In this document: in pieces, positions 34,485 to 48,269 of the stretch
How positions within the stretch are numbered: the stretch's first letter is position 1
Layout: each line of letters starts with the position of its first letter
Assembly: GCA_003024785.1 (NCBI GenBank)
Contig: PUQB01000024.1
Coordinates: 791,088 to 855,087 of the forward strand
Length of the DNA stretch: 64,000 nt
Origin: Selaginella tamariscina
Lineage: Eukaryota > Streptophyta > Lycopodiopsida > Selaginellales > Selaginellaceae
Direction: 5' to 3'
Position numbers and translations under genes: made by a program
The notes under the pieces: model-generated
Databases searched by the model: none
What the model was told of the DNA's origin: nothing
The model's input: only the letters and a program-made list of their open reading frames with translations

Positions 34485-37400
34485 ATGTTTAATACTGGAG
34501 ATAAAGTATGTCTTCTTCGGAACAACGAGATAGTTTTGGCACTGGAACTGTGGAAGTTCAGAGATAATAATGCATCATGTCACAATATTTCCCAAGGATC
34601 TTGTGTGTACGTATGGGTGAACACCATTTACAAGCATGTTGAGGTTCTGGGAATGGAATTTGAGGAGGGTTCTCCTGTATGTGGAATTTGGATGAAGTCA
34701 AGGCTGACACAGAATATGCAGAGTCACAAACAAATAGTAGCACGAGTTTACCAGATGATGGCTTGCCTGCTGTAATGGATGAGGTGATTCTCTTTCTTCG
34801 TGAGATTGAAGTCGGAAGAGGCATCATCACAGCTATAAATCCAATGGAAGCAGTGTCAGAAGAGAAACTAGGGTCCGACTTCGTGGGTGTAGTTGTGACA
34901 GAGGTTTCACCTAATGGCACATTGTATCCTGGATCCCTCGTGAGGTGGCGAACATCTGAATTAAGACGGCAAGATGGTTCAACATATTCTGGGTTGGATT
35001 TCAATAATAACAACCCGGAAGAACAACTCATATTTGAAGAGGTTCCTTGCATTGGTCCTATTGTAAGAAAAAGGCGATTCATGGGTTGTAGATCTTCCCC
35101 TGCAAGTTTCAGCAAGAGGGTAAAGATGGATCCTACATCTTCCGAAAGTGTTACGAGCATTTCCACGATTGACTGTTGCAAGAAGAAGTGTTGTCAGATG
35201 GCAGACCGGAATGAAATTACCCAATGTAGACATGTCTTTCGTATGCTCACCCAAAAGCAAAGGCATGAGTTTGTATATGCTGCACTAACTGGGTGTATTG
35301 ATGGAATGGCCTCGGACACAGGTTATCAGAGTACATCCATGGTATTTAATAAGGTGGCCATCTGCTTCAAAGCTTGGTACAGTATATACGGGATCCCAAA
35401 GACCACGTTCTACCGTCGGAGGGATGAGTGGCTAGATGGAGCGCGAACCTCAGTTCATGGGAACACTGGCTTGGTCAAAACCCGCTCTCACATCATGGCA
35501 GCCATAGAGATACTCAAGGCTTTTGTGGAAGCAAATGCAGACAGGATGCCTCACAAATGCCGAACCACAAATGCAGGGTCAGGGAAAATCTCAAGGTTTT
35601 ACCTTCAATCTACACTCAATTGAAACTGTGTGAACATGTGAACAAGTGCCTCAGTTTGATGGGGCTCCAAGCAATCTGCACTGGTACCTTCAACAACATA
35701 TGGAATACTCATTTTAAGGATGTGGAGATTGCAAAACACTCTAGCTTTTCTAAGTGTGACACTTGTACATCATTGAAGGCTGCAGAGGCTTGTGCAAAAA
35801 CCTTGGTGGAGATCACTACCATTCAAAGGAAGATGGAGGCCCACATGATTGCACAACAAACTTGTCGGTCTCAGTACTATGCACACCGCATGCTTTCTGT
35901 GTCACGCCCATCAGAGTACCTGTGCTTGATCCATGACAAGATGGATCATTCAAAGACCAGCATTCCAAAGCTCTTTGCAACACCAAAGTGCCTTGGAAAT
36001 GTCATGAAACTTCCGATTTCTTTAACAGGTGTGCTAACACATGGACACGGTTGTGAGTCATATGGACACTTTTCACTTCCACATTGGTCTAGCGACTCCA
36101 ATTTCACTATTGGGTCGTTAGCCATGTGTTTCAGAAACCTTGAAGCCCACTCACAGACAAGTCCTATCAGTGATCTCAAAGTGAAGAAACAACACCTTCA
36201 ACCTTTACATAATGCTCTCATGAACACGTCTGCACTTGAGGCTACTTGGGAATATGAGAGGCATTGTCAGCAACCTGCACAAAAAACAGATGGCCCTGTT
36301 GAGAGTTCAGGTTCAGTGGAGGGATCTAGCTCAAATAGTGTACATGTGTCCTCAACATCAAATAAGCTTCCTCGTCATTTGCTTTTACAGATGGATAATT
36401 GTGCAGGCGAGAACAAAAATAGGTAAATCATTTTACTTAAGGGTTTCTCAAGCTCATACTTACTTTTATTTTCTAGATATGTGCTAGCATACTTGTCAAT
36501 GCTTGTTGCCAAAGGTGTGTTTGAAACAATCACGCTCAGTTTCCTTATGGTTGGTCACACTCATGAAGATATTGATGCGTTCTTCAGCAAGGTCTCCAAC
36601 TCTACAAAAAGGACAAGTGCACTTACCTTACCGCATATGATGAATCTTTTTGAAAATTGCATCTCCAAAAAAAGTTGTGCTTTGCTTGTGACTGAGGTGC
36701 CAGACTTCAAAAAATTTCTCAAGGAGTATATAAAAGAAGGGAGTGATTCTTTAGTTGGTCACCTTGTGCCGCTACAATTCTTTTCTCCATACGAGATGGT
36801 ATACCTATTATGCAGTACAAGTTACGGCCATCAGAGCAGGAGTGGTTACCGAAAGAGGGCTTAATGCTCTTCAAAAGTGGAGAGGATGGAAAGCCACTTC
36901 TCCCAGAAGGACAACCAGACCCTATTCCATTGAGTGGCCCAGCTCAAGGAACAAGAGGTTATTATTGATGGCATCAAAAAATATGTGGCATGGGTTCAAA
37001 AATCGATGCCAAAGAATTCTGATAAGGCAACTGGTTACTCAGAACTATATAAGCATGTGGTCAACTATTGGGAGACTGTTGTTCGAGAGTTGGAAGGGCC
37101 TACTGTCACAAGTACAGAATTGCAACACCCTTTCTGGCCTAAAACAAGGTGGCGAGAGGAGATTGAAATGACATCACTGAGCACAGACGACATAGAAGCC
37201 AGTAGTGATGTGGAAGTGCAAACCCCACACTTTGTTGGACAAAGGAACCAAAAACCTAAAGCATACTTTGATTGCTGCAAGGATCTTCAAAAACTAATGA
37301 TGGTTCTCATTACTCCAGATGCGTCATATAATCAGCCTATTTGGATGGGTCAAATTATCGACACACCTGAAGTAATCACAAAAAATAGTATTGTTAAGGT

Positions 37401-37605
37401 TGCATGGTTCAAACCACAAAAAAGGCGACACGAGAAGGAGAGCGAAAGATATAATGGATGCCTAGAGAAAACATGGTCTCCCAATCAAAAAGACCCAGCA
37501 TGTTTTATAAATGTTAAATCCATTCGATATGGGTGGATGTCAAGAAGCGTTGATAAAGTCACGATTAACAAAACTGCAAGGGAATGTATGTTTTCTGAAG
37601 CTTAA
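34485..37605 (+). CDS. DDE-transposase-like protein of the DNC...GHTHxDID family, with frame breaks
   Basis: Plus-strand gene: exon 34479-36422 (first ATG 34485, MFNTGDKVCLLRNNE), intron 36423-36476, exon 36477-37605; about 1,030 residues. It has a GDKV N-terminal region, a Cys cluster KCDTCTSLKAA, then LCLIHDKMDHSKTS, LLLQMDNCAGENKNR and FLMVGHTHEDIDAFFS. This motif order defines a large, poorly characterised family (I believe annotated as DUF7869) spread in plants, fungi and oomycetes. The D..DNC..(D/E) spacing suggests an RNase H-fold transposase, which is inference. The C-terminal part (WMGQIIDTPEV...KVAWFKPQKRR) looks Tudor/BAH-like. Frame changes of one missing base occur near 34670, at the GGG of 35576-35578 and near 36785, with a further change near 36940. 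Array 2 lies directly upstream. Confidence 0.7.
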
Positions 37606-38900
37606 AGCAATTACAAAATTATAAAATATCATATATTTAATATTCATAATTATTATAAACTCTTTAATAATAGTACCAAATTGTATACTTAACTATATAA
37701 ATTTAAAAAATGATATGGAAGATTGACTATATTATTATAGGATTTTATATATATATATTACTACTACAAATTTTTAATTAATAATGTTATATTTAAATAT
37801 TAATATTTTAATAACAACATCAATATTTATATAATGTACCTCTTATGCTCTTCCTTAATTGTTATATTAGGCAATATATTATATAATTTAATACATTCTA
37901 CTTTTATAATGTTATTAATTTTTGTTCAATGAATGCTATAATTTATTAAAGGGTAGAATACAAAATAGAATATTCTAAAGAATATTCTCTTTTCAAACAT
38001 ATATTCTAAAGAATATTCCTTTAATATTAGAAAATGCTAATTAAATAGCTAAAATTGCTAATTATTAGGAAATGGGACTATAGCCATGCCCATTTTAGTT
38101 ACAACTTGCAATACCTTATAAGACAAAATTGACCTTTTGTTATATATGATAAGAAAGATACAAAAGGACCGAGTCAGAATGATGATCAATATAAGAGCAA
38201 CATATAAATTTATATCGACTAGTTATAACTCGTCGATTGAAATTAAATGTAATAAAAAAACAAATGAAATAAACATTAATTTTATTAAAGACTCTCAAAA
38301 TACTAATGATAACAAGGGCAATTCATATAATAACCGTATTATGCTCACAATGAACAAGAAGGATGGCAGGAAAATGACACTTAAAATGAGAACACTAATA
38401 TTGATGAAGTTAAGATAGAAGATGAACATGATCTTGTCATGTTCCTATTGTATAAGTCTTTAACATGTTTAGGGACTTGTTGTTAAAAAATTTACTGCTT
38501 GAGTAACTTCCATGTTGTGTGTGCATCACATGAGATCCTGTTAGGTTCTTCTCTTTTGATAAGGGCTCCTTATTTATTAGCTCCTCATGCGTTAGTAGAA
38601 TTGAGAGAGAACTAGTTAGAGTTGATTAGTCAAGGACACAATTAGCCTAATTGATTATCATATGATGCACTGATCTTGTTTGTAATAAAAAATGATGTTA
38701 TAATGTGTATGTGTGTGCATTATCAACTGATAAATGCAATAATCATAAAAAACAGTATCCTCTTTCACGAGTGAATGATTTGTTTGATATGTTAACAAAT
38801 GCAAAGTCTTTCTCAAGAATAAACTTGAATTTGAGTACCATCGAATTTGAATAGTATAAAATGATATTGAAAAGACCATTTTCAAATGTATTATGAATCA
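37606..38900. other. AT-rich DNA, no gene supported
   Basis: An open frame at 38137-38418 is Lys/Asn-rich in an AT-rich setting and has no recognisable domain. A palindromic run AGAATATTCTAAAGAATATT lies near 37968-38015. Confidence 0.45.
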
Positions 38901-40975
38901 TTTGAGTTTTTAGTCATATTGTTTGAATTGTGCAATGCTTCAGCAATTTTTTGCATAATAATGAATGATGTCTTTCTTAGTTTTTAAAAGACCTTTTTTA
39001 GTGTTTTGCATACTCTTCAACTATTGATCTTAAAATCAGAATGTCATCAATATACACCACCACGATTTTATTTACATAACTTTTAAACAACCAATTATAC
39101 ACTGTGTGTTTGATCAAATTAAGATAAATTTCTTAAAACACTCGATTTTAGATGGAAGGTCGTCATGAATCCAGAAAAGGTGCAACCCATTACCGAGTGG
39201 CCGATATGAAAAGATGTGCATGAAATTATATATTTTTTCGCATGACAAGGTATTAATGTAGATTAATAAAATATTAATTATATATAGTAGCACAATTGAC
39301 AAATATCACAAAAACATTTTATAGCACTAGACTTTAAAATGCCAACAAGCATTTGTCAAACTCAAAGAGTTTATCTTTTCTAAACTTGTATTGCTGTTGT
39401 CGATTTTTAAATATCCATTTCAAATGAAGTGCAATATATTTGACTTTGCAATTGGTGATGAAATGTAACAAAAAGGGCACCCAATGGCCTTCTTCTCAAA
39501 GAAGTTAAATACAACGTAACTTCAATGGCCTACTCATGAATGAAATGTGTTATTGTAATATGGACATCATTATCTTTTAAGTCATAGCACTATGGTTTTG
39601 ACAAATAATGTAATTTTGAGATATTTCAAAATGTAGCTGAAGTTATTAGCAAAGTACGCCAGGTGGCAACAAAAATTAGCTCCATTTCAATTGAAATTAA
39701 ATATAAGGTGGGAAAAAATAATATAGTTGCTGAAGCACTTAATTATCTTTGTATTATGTGGTTTCAATGTCAACATTGGTAGATGAATTTATGATGACGT
39801 ATCCTTATAATGAATTTGTTAAGAAGACCTTGGCCTTGATAACAGCGAGGAAACAAATTCATTTGTCGCAAAAAGATGGCGATATTCTAGTGAAGATGAA
39901 AAAACGAGTGGATGCACTTAAGCAAATGTGTTTTGCAGTATGAGATGGAGTTCTCTATTATAAAGAAAAAAGGCTTTGTGTTTCAAAAGGGACATGAAGG
40001 TAAAAATTGTTAAGTTAGGATATGGTTGAAGGCACAAAATATTGGCTCTATTAAAACAAGAATTTTATTTATTGAGAATGATAAATGATGTTTTTAAGTA
40101 TATTAAGACATACTTCACATGTCAACAAGTGAAGAGTCAATCACAAAAATGAGTTGGAAAGTTAGTATATACTAATTCTAGAACAGTCATTCTAAAGTGT
40201 CACTTTGGACTTTGTCATGGAATTATTAAAATCTCGTGGTTTTGATTCCCTTATGGTGGTTCCATTAGTTTTTAAAGGTTGTCTATTCCATTTCAACAAT
40301 AAAAATGGTGAATGCGTAATAAGCGACAAAATTGTTCTTTATATAGTCATAAGAGTGCATAGTCTACTGAAAACAATGATCTTATATTAAGATCCTTGGT
40401 CTATGGCAAGTTTAAGAAACATTGTTCAAGCAGTATAATAAAATGCTAAAGTTTAGTACAGCTTACCATCCTTAAAAAATGATCAAACGAAAAGAGTGAA
40501 TTAATAATTAAAGATTATTTTAGATGCTATGTTTAGGGTGTTCAATTTGATTGGGTTGAACACTTAGATATGATTAAGATATGTTATAATAATTCGACAC
40601 ATACTACAATTGAGTAGCTCAATAAAAGTGCTGATTGGGAATAAAAATGGTATTCTTCATAGTATGGTGTTGCTAAAAGACAAGGTTAATCAAGTTCCTT
40701 ATATAGTGAAGTTCATTAATAATTGCATTATGCATGGGATATTACTTGTCAAGTGATGTTTGTAGTACAAAAAGTATCATTAGCAGTACAATAATCATTA
40801 ACATGATGTAGAGTATTAGGTTAAGGATGTGGTATTGTTAAGTATTTAAAAACTTAGAGATTTCAACAACTATTTTGAGGAAATTTATTTTGCACTACAT
40901 AGGTCCATATAAAATGGTAAAGTGAGTAAAAAAATGGTTTATGAGTTAAATGTTTGTGAGTAAGCCATCAACAAA
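38900..40975 (+). mobile_element. Heavily decayed Ty3/gypsy relic, part inverted
   Basis: Short matches to gypsy pol in order: an RT segment (about 38890-38990), a segment matching the following RT box but on the minus strand (about 39005-39065), an EKVQPITEWP-type piece at 39155-39200, an RNase H end near 39650-39740, integrase pieces (39990-40480) and a C-terminal chromatin-side piece near 40890-40960. Stops are dense and no domain is complete. It is much older than the copy at 1.7-4.9 kb. Confidence 0.6.
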
Positions 40976-42508
40976 AGGAGTTAGATAACTCCTTGGACAC
41001 AACATATGTCAGAGTTTTACCTGGTGCCACAAAGGCGGCTTGCCAGGTGCCAACCCTGGAATCCCCTCTCTGGAAACCCCATGGAATCTAGTAAAGTAAC
41101 CCGTATTAGGAACCCAACCCTTAGGAACTTAAGCCCCTAGCTGACCAAGTCCACGAACGAGTGAATCAGGATATGCGGACGAGCCGAGCTATAGGTGTTG
41201 TTCCTAACTTGACATAGATGAGGTGGCCGGAGCAAGGCCTCAACCACTAATTCTGTGGAACGTGGACTCGGGCAATGCCTTTGAGCTTGTAAATAGGTTT
41301 TTGGCCCAAGGAATTTGACTAACTCCTTGGAAGTAATGTACCCTGTCACAAAGGCAAGATCTTACCAACGATAAGGATAGTTTAACCCAAAGGTGGGACG
41401 TACCCCTATCGTGTGGAAGTTGGGCGGCACAACAGAGGGTTGCGCCTTGATGACACAAGCTTAGCTTGCACCAGTAAGAGGTTAACGAGCTCTCTTTTGA
41501 ACCCAGGAAGCCTCACTACATATACTCTCCCTTATTTATGTGACGGACCCCCCCCCCCTTGTTTTCCTAAGTGAGTAAGTGGGCTGACATGAAAATGCCA
41601 ACCCTTAATGAAATGAGATGCCTAACCCTAAACCTAAACCTAACACCTGGAGGTTAGGGAAACCCTAGGGTTAGGTCAACCCTAGGGGTGTCCTTAACTC
41701 TCTTTTGACAAGCTATACTGGAAAAACCTAATGTCAAACCAGGGAAGAGTTTTCTATAAGGTAAGTTCTAGCTTCGCTTAGAGTTTCCTACAAATACTTA
41801 ATAACACCCGGCCGGACCATCACTAGATACTCAAGTGCACTAAACGGGCCTGTTTTTATTACATCTAGGATTCATCACACAACTCGGTAAGTAACAACAG
41901 TCAAAGTAAAGGGTTGAGTCATAGTAAAAACTATAACAACATATCCGGTCACAAGGGCATATATATATCCTTATCATTTGAAAGTTGAGGTAGCACAACA
42001 AAGGGTTATGCATTAATGACACGAGCTAGGACCGATAAGAGATTAACAAGTTCTTTTTTAAACACAAAAACTCTCACTTCATATACTCTACCTTATTTAT
42101 TGTGATGGAGCCCCATATTTTCCTATTTGAGTAAGTGGGTGGTTAGCATAGAATGCCAACCGTTAATGTTTATACTTAGACTCTAGGACCTATTTCTATC
42201 TCCTACCCCTAAACCCTACGGGGAGTTAGGTCAACCCTAGGGTGTTCTAACCCATACCAACATGCTGAACTTGTTAGAGTCAACTAAAAAGCTACAGGAC
42301 ATACAAATCAAGAGAAGAGTTTTTATAAGTTAAATGCTACATTTGCCTAGAATTTCTCGAGGTATCTAATGACAGTTGGTCAGACTACCCCTAAACAGCT
42401 AAGTGCACTAAGTAAGGTTGTTTTTCACTATATTTAGAGTTTGTAACATATTCATTAGGTAACACCAGTCAACTCCAAAAATAAGTAAAGGTCGTAGCAA
42501 AACTATGA
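40975..42508 (-). repeat. Older LTR interrupted by a solo LTR
   Basis: Sequence before 41007 (GGAGTTAGATAACTCCTTGG) and after 41938 (TCCGGTCACAAGGGCATATA) matches consecutive blocks inside the solo LTR family, so a solo LTR landed in an older relative. The right end ...GCAAAACTATGACA at 42508 is followed by CTTACCTTCCACAAACCACC, a polypurine tract on the minus strand. It is thus a minus-strand 3' LTR, truncated on its left. Confidence 0.65.
41007..41938 (-). mobile_element. Solo LTR, 932 bp, with 5-bp target duplication
   Basis: Starts TGTCAGAGTTTTACCTGG and ends GTAAAAACTATAACA on the plus strand; LTR direction is minus. ACATA flanks it at 41002-41006 and 41939-41943. Same length and family as 9537-10468, opposite orientation. 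Contains the telomere-like block CCTAACCCTAAACCTAAACC near 41630 and a C run at 41551-41560. Confidence 0.9.
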
Positions 42509-43730
42509 CACTTACCTTCCACAAACCACCTTCAACTTGAATATGTGTCATATCACTTTGAAACTAACAGGAAATTTTAACCATGTGGTTGTTATAAAGA
42601 TTTTATGTCTACCTCTTGCCTTCATGCTTTGGATGTGTCCCATGTCTATAATCCTATAACTCCATCAATTAGAAGTTGCTTTAGTACCAAATTTCCAGTG
42701 CATGCATGTGTCGTGAGTAACTAGTGTTGGTGGAGAAAAGTTGCAAGTGACTTTACATAATCTGCTGCATGAGATAGCGCTCGAATTGCCCCATCCATCA
42801 TTTCCTTGGCAATTGAAACAAAGCCAATCCAAACGTCTTGGGAAGCCCATCTCAATCCAATGTTCTTGAATCATATTTAAGAAACTATACTTGATTATTT
42901 TGTTTAGTCCTGAGATGTTGTTGATTATTTCTTTATGCTTTGGCGTGAACTTAGACTGAAAGGGGGCCAGCGCATCTGTGTCCATAGTCTTCACATTATT
43001 GATGGTGAATTGTAGTGAGCATGTTGGACGGCCTTGTAGTAGCCCTAGATCAATCAAAAAGTTTCTTTAGTAGGAGACTTGACCTTGGTGAGGATGGTGA
43101 GGCTCAGATAGATGGTGATGCGTGGACTATCGGCGTCGCTTGTGGTTTTGGTGAAATCATGCCCCCACTCTTTTGTTGACTCTACAGCCTTGGAGAATGC
43201 TTTGGTAATGGAACTAGCGAGGGTGACTTGGGAGGTGCATTGAGACTCACCAATTCCATAGATGAAGGTAAATCAGGCTATGCATCTTGTTGGCTTCCCT
43301 CTTGTTGTTCTAAAACATTGGGCCAAGCTTCTTCTAAAGCCTCTGATGGTAGTGCTTGGTATCGGGCAGTGGTTGTTGCATCTCCTCCTCTATTTGTTTA
43401 GCTGGTATCTCGGCTTCATGATTGGCAACTTCCTTGTCTTTTGATTGGCTTCATGAACGGCCTCTGGTCCCTAAACGGCTATATGCTCGTGATGATTGGC
43501 TTTGTCTCCTTAATGAGTCTTGCCTTCTTTGCATGATCTTCTTCTTGCTGCTCAGGTGGCTCTTGTGCATCATTGGGCAAGGGCTACAGCTCCTCGAGTG
43601 GTTGTGTATATGTTGATTGACATGCAACTCTTAGGTTGTGGTGGCTCTAAGGGTTGTAGCTGCAGCTCCTTGGGTTCTAGCTACAAGATGTGGTTTTCAT
43701 TTATATATGGTTTGTTTTAGAAAAGTCACA
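42509..43730 (-). pseudogene. Decayed coding-like sequence, unknown
   Basis: To the right of the older minus-strand LTR. The minus strand has a 130-codon open frame at 42665-43057 (MIDLGLLQGRPTC...) and then Ser/Pro/Gln-rich pieces broken by stops up to 43730. The position fits the internal part of that LTR element, but I recognise neither gag nor pol. A cellular origin is equally possible. Confidence 0.3.
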
Positions 43731-46700
43731 TAATATAATATGGGTTTTCACACGGTGGTATGGCTATATGGTTTCTTTGGTGGCAAACACATGAAGAGTG
43801 GTTTTAAATATGATCTTTGATATCGTGTTTTCTTTTAAGTTTTTATTGTGTTGTTCGACGGGTTTGGTGGTGGCTTTTCACTAAATATGATTTTCTTAAT
43901 GATTAATAAAATGGTTAATTCCTTAAACAAATCACATCTCATCGAATCCCATGGTACTTGATTTACCCATGAAATATACACATTACATGGAACCAAATAT
44001 TTAAGTCATGCCAACCAATAAAATCATGCATAATATTAACCTTTTTAAATAGTCATCATGAAACAGTTAATTCCTTGGAATTTATGATCACTTATATTTA
44101 TGTATTAAATACACATAAATATATTTATATATAAAAGCAATCATGATCATAATATATAATTCTTTACAAGTAATAAATTGATTTTATCATTAAATGTTAA
44201 GATTAATAAAGCACAAAGTTATTAATGAATAATTATTAATAAATAAACTATATAATAATCTTATAAATTATAGATTAATTATGATATGTAGTAAAATGCT
44301 AATCTTTCTTTAAAATTTAGAAAATTAAAATTAAGGATAAGATCAGTATTTTTTATATTAGTATTTAATATAAATGTACGTTAACATTTCCATATGTTAA
44401 ATTAATGTTAAGTTTAATTTAACTTTAATACATCGTTAACATTCGGTTGGGAAAGGCCAATACGTGGTGCCTCTTTAGACATTGTTGAACAAGAGTCGGC
44501 TGTGGATGATGGCTGATGCACAATACATGGATGCTATGTGGTAGCATCCTAACATCCACAGAGAATGGATTGCTACTAGGAAGTCTAGGTTCACATGTTA
44601 CAGGACCCTGAGGGTCAAGGTATGTACATCGTTCTATGTTATACATGCACATTGGTACATGGCTATACATACACAGAGACACCCACACACATACTATATT
44701 CTTCTCTTATACAAGTGTTCATTACTATTTGATATATAGTATGTGTGTATACACACACATGGACTCTTCAACCATGTTCGTCTCTTAATGCTTTAGGATC
44801 ACAGGACACACAAGCACACACAGACTGACAGCTGAGGCAATTGTTAAAATTCTGGTAGAGATATTCAATAGCAAGTTAAAACATCTCTCTCAAGAGAGGT
44901 GTAGTTGTCACGATTGACAATAGAATAGTATATATTCTTACACACCGACAACAGACCTCTCTTTTGAGAGAGAGAGAGTTTCAAGTTAGTAGCTTGCAAG
45001 TTTTACATGCATAGTATTTGTTGAGCAATCACACACACTAGTACATGTCATAAACAGTCCATGAGGTGTATATATGTATGTATAAAGTTTTTACATAATG
45101 AACAACATATACTTACATTTATATCTCTGAACTTATAAACTTCATAACGTGGGTGTGTAAAATACATAACAATTGTACGAATATTCAAATTATTAATTAT
45201 GATATTCAACATATACCCGTAGAGAGAATGGCATGGATAAATGATGCATATTTATACATTTTCTAACGTGGTGTTGTTTAAAAGTGTGTAGTCAGATATA
45301 TACTTATATATATGCGTCATATGTATATATAAGACATACACATTCTTGTAAAACACATACATCACATGATACATTTGAATTTAAATTCTGTATGTTTGTA
45401 TCACTAAAGATGTTAAGCATAAGATTGAGAGAGTTATCACACACACATGCTAATTCTTGTATATATGTATGTATATTTATTTGTGTGTTATGCTTTTACA
45501 TAGACACACATATACATGTATTATAAGAATATATATCATAATAACCACGCGATAATTTAACTATTAGAACATACATACATAAATCACATAGACACACATG
45601 TGTGATATTGTCAAAGAGGTCGATTGGAAGCAATACTAACGTTTGTGTTGTGGTTGCACTCAACCTTATTACACTATGTTCTATAAACAATTGTATTGTA
45701 GACTCTGAAATAGAGATACATATTCTATGTTGTTGAATCTTTTTAATTTAATCTCTTGAAATCCATGAACTTGCCCTTTACATTATTTTTTATGTTGAGT
45801 ACTATAAGTACTCAATAGTGCAAAGAAAGATGGAAGTGGATCGAACAATAGGTAGATATATATTTTAAATAATAAATTATAATTTAAAGAAATTTTTTTT
45901 ATCAGCCTCATTCTCATGGAAATTTGCATTCTTCCAACTTGTGATGATAAGAGGCCAATTCACAATCTTTGTATTAAAAATGTAGTTGAAATCTACATAT
46001 GAAAGAGAGAGACTTGATTTGCCAAGATTGACAAGGTGGATATGAAGGAAAAGAATGTTTGCTCACCTAATTTGAAGAGAGATCATCATTTTTGGACATT
46101 AACAACAAAAAGTATATATTTTAAATCGTAAAGAAAACATAACTCAAGATTGGAGTATTATTGTACAAGATTAAAAGGTTACATAAGTAAGGAGGGTGAT
46201 TTTATTTAATATATCATTATTTAAAATGATAAACTATAATTTCAAATGTGTAGGTTGTGTTTTCTCAAAACTATATCTTCAAAACTAGATCTGCAAATTA
46301 CATACCCAAACAAAAATATTATGACAACAACAAATTACAACTTTACTTATGAGCTAATTGCATATTTATTATAGTGATTGATTGATAATAAAAAAGGTGA
46401 CAAGGTCTTTGAATTAACATTTATTTATACCTCTACAAAAATATAACCTATTATATATATAAATTAGGGGAAAGTATAATAAATTAAATTAATTACATGT
46501 TACAAAACTTTATATCAACATTGTTATAGTTTTCATTACAACTTTACTTTATTTTTTAAGTTAATTATTGTTACCAAGTGAATTATAATAACAAATTTAA
46601 ATATGATAGAAAACATACTCACCTTAGGTATTAGAAATAATAAAATGAGAATGTTGTTTGCACATTATATGTTAAAATATTTACTTTATTAAAGGTTTTT

Positions 46701-48260
46701 ATCATGTGAAAATTTTATTATACTCTATCAGAAGTTGTCTAGTGGATTTATTACTTTAAAATAAAAGCATTATTATTATCATTATATACATCTGTATCAT
46801 ATTTGAAAAATAAATAGAATATATATTATTATTTTAAAATTTTAAGATTGCAAAATACATTATCCATAATAAACTCAAAATCAACATAATAATAAACGTT
46901 ATGAAAGTAAATTGAATCAATTAAGAGATGGAGCTATTGTGGTGCTGATTCATATGGGTTAGACGCTTGTTAATGCTATTGTAGCATGTTTGTGAGTTCC
47001 ATTAGTTTAGTTTTTATAAGTTGTTCAAGTTTTTAGTAGCATAGGTGATAACAGGTTTTAAAGAGGTGTTGATTAGTATGGGTTAGACACTTCTCAATGC
47101 TTTGTGGAAGAAGAATTATTATACTTCTTAATGTTGTGTACAGTGCTGGTGGAATTTGCCAATACTTTCTTGGTGTGATGATGTGAGTTTGTTTCATCCT
47201 CCATATATATTTCACTTGTTTGAAAGATGGGTTAAGTTAATGAATATTTTAAGGGATATTCTTTGAATATGCTAATAATGGAATATATTTAATATATTGC
47301 TTTATGCAATGTGTTATATATAAGTCTCAAAAGGTTCCTTTTGTGGCTACTATTGTATATACAAGGGACATGTTCATTAAGGTTGTTTCATTTGAGTTTT
47401 GTCTATATGTGAACTGGTTCATGAACGAGTAAGGGGCATGTTCCTTATGTTATTTCATTTGTGATTTTTTTATATGTAAATTGGTTTATAAATTAGAATG
47501 CAATAGCATCCTAACATTGAGAATATCAGTAAAGGTCTAAAGCATAACATCTATGAGTAATCCAAAACTCTAAGATATATAACATATTCTTCAAATATTC
47601 TAGGGTAGCTTGAAGACAATATCTATAAAATATTTTTGTATTTCTAATATGATTATCGTTCGATTAAGAGAGGAGTAGAAATCTAATGAAAATGTAAGTA
47701 AAATGAAATAACCTCTTTGCTTTTTTCCATAACTGTGTGTGTTCATGTGTTATATTTAGTTCTAAAAAATATAGTGACATATTCAACCGTGTTTATATGT
47801 ATGTACAATACTATTTATTTTAAGGGAAAATTATATATATAAACCTGCAGTTTTAAATTTATATATGCACCCAAAACTTCAATTACGCACTTTAAAACTA
47901 AATATGCCCACTTAATAACTTCAATCTATTTCATAAATTTGTTATAAATTAAATATTATAATTAATTATATATTGCAATGCAATTAAAATTACAAATTCA
48001 GAGCTACGCATATCCTATGTAAAGGTTAAAACCCGAGCATATTCGGCTTGATATGAATATACTTTACCTTTTAGTACGAGTACTGCTTTATATATATATA
48101 TATATCTTTGTATATATATCTTTGCAAAAAGTATATAATGTCAATATCTTTTAAAGTATTAATGAGTTATTACTAATATATCTATATCACACACACCAGT
48201 TGTATGTATTAAATTATATATATCTCCATTGTAATTATATTCATTATTATTTAAAATTAT
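43731..48260. other. Gene-poor AT-rich and microsatellite DNA
   Basis: No convincing coding sequence or RNA gene on either strand. AT-rich DNA at 43900-44400 and 45850-48100. CA/TG runs at 44660-44820 and 45280-45620. GA/CT hairpin-like runs at 44890-44980 (CTCTCTCAAGAGAGGT; CTCTCTTTTGAGAGAG). A partial duplication of GTATGGGTTAGAC-type sequence lies at 46945 and 47075. Confidence 0.5.
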
Positions 48261-48269
48261 TCTTCTAAT

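Noticed and set aside
38137..38418. 94-codon Lys/Asn-rich frame as a gene
   Set aside because: Composition follows the AT-rich DNA, and no domain, splice or promoter support.
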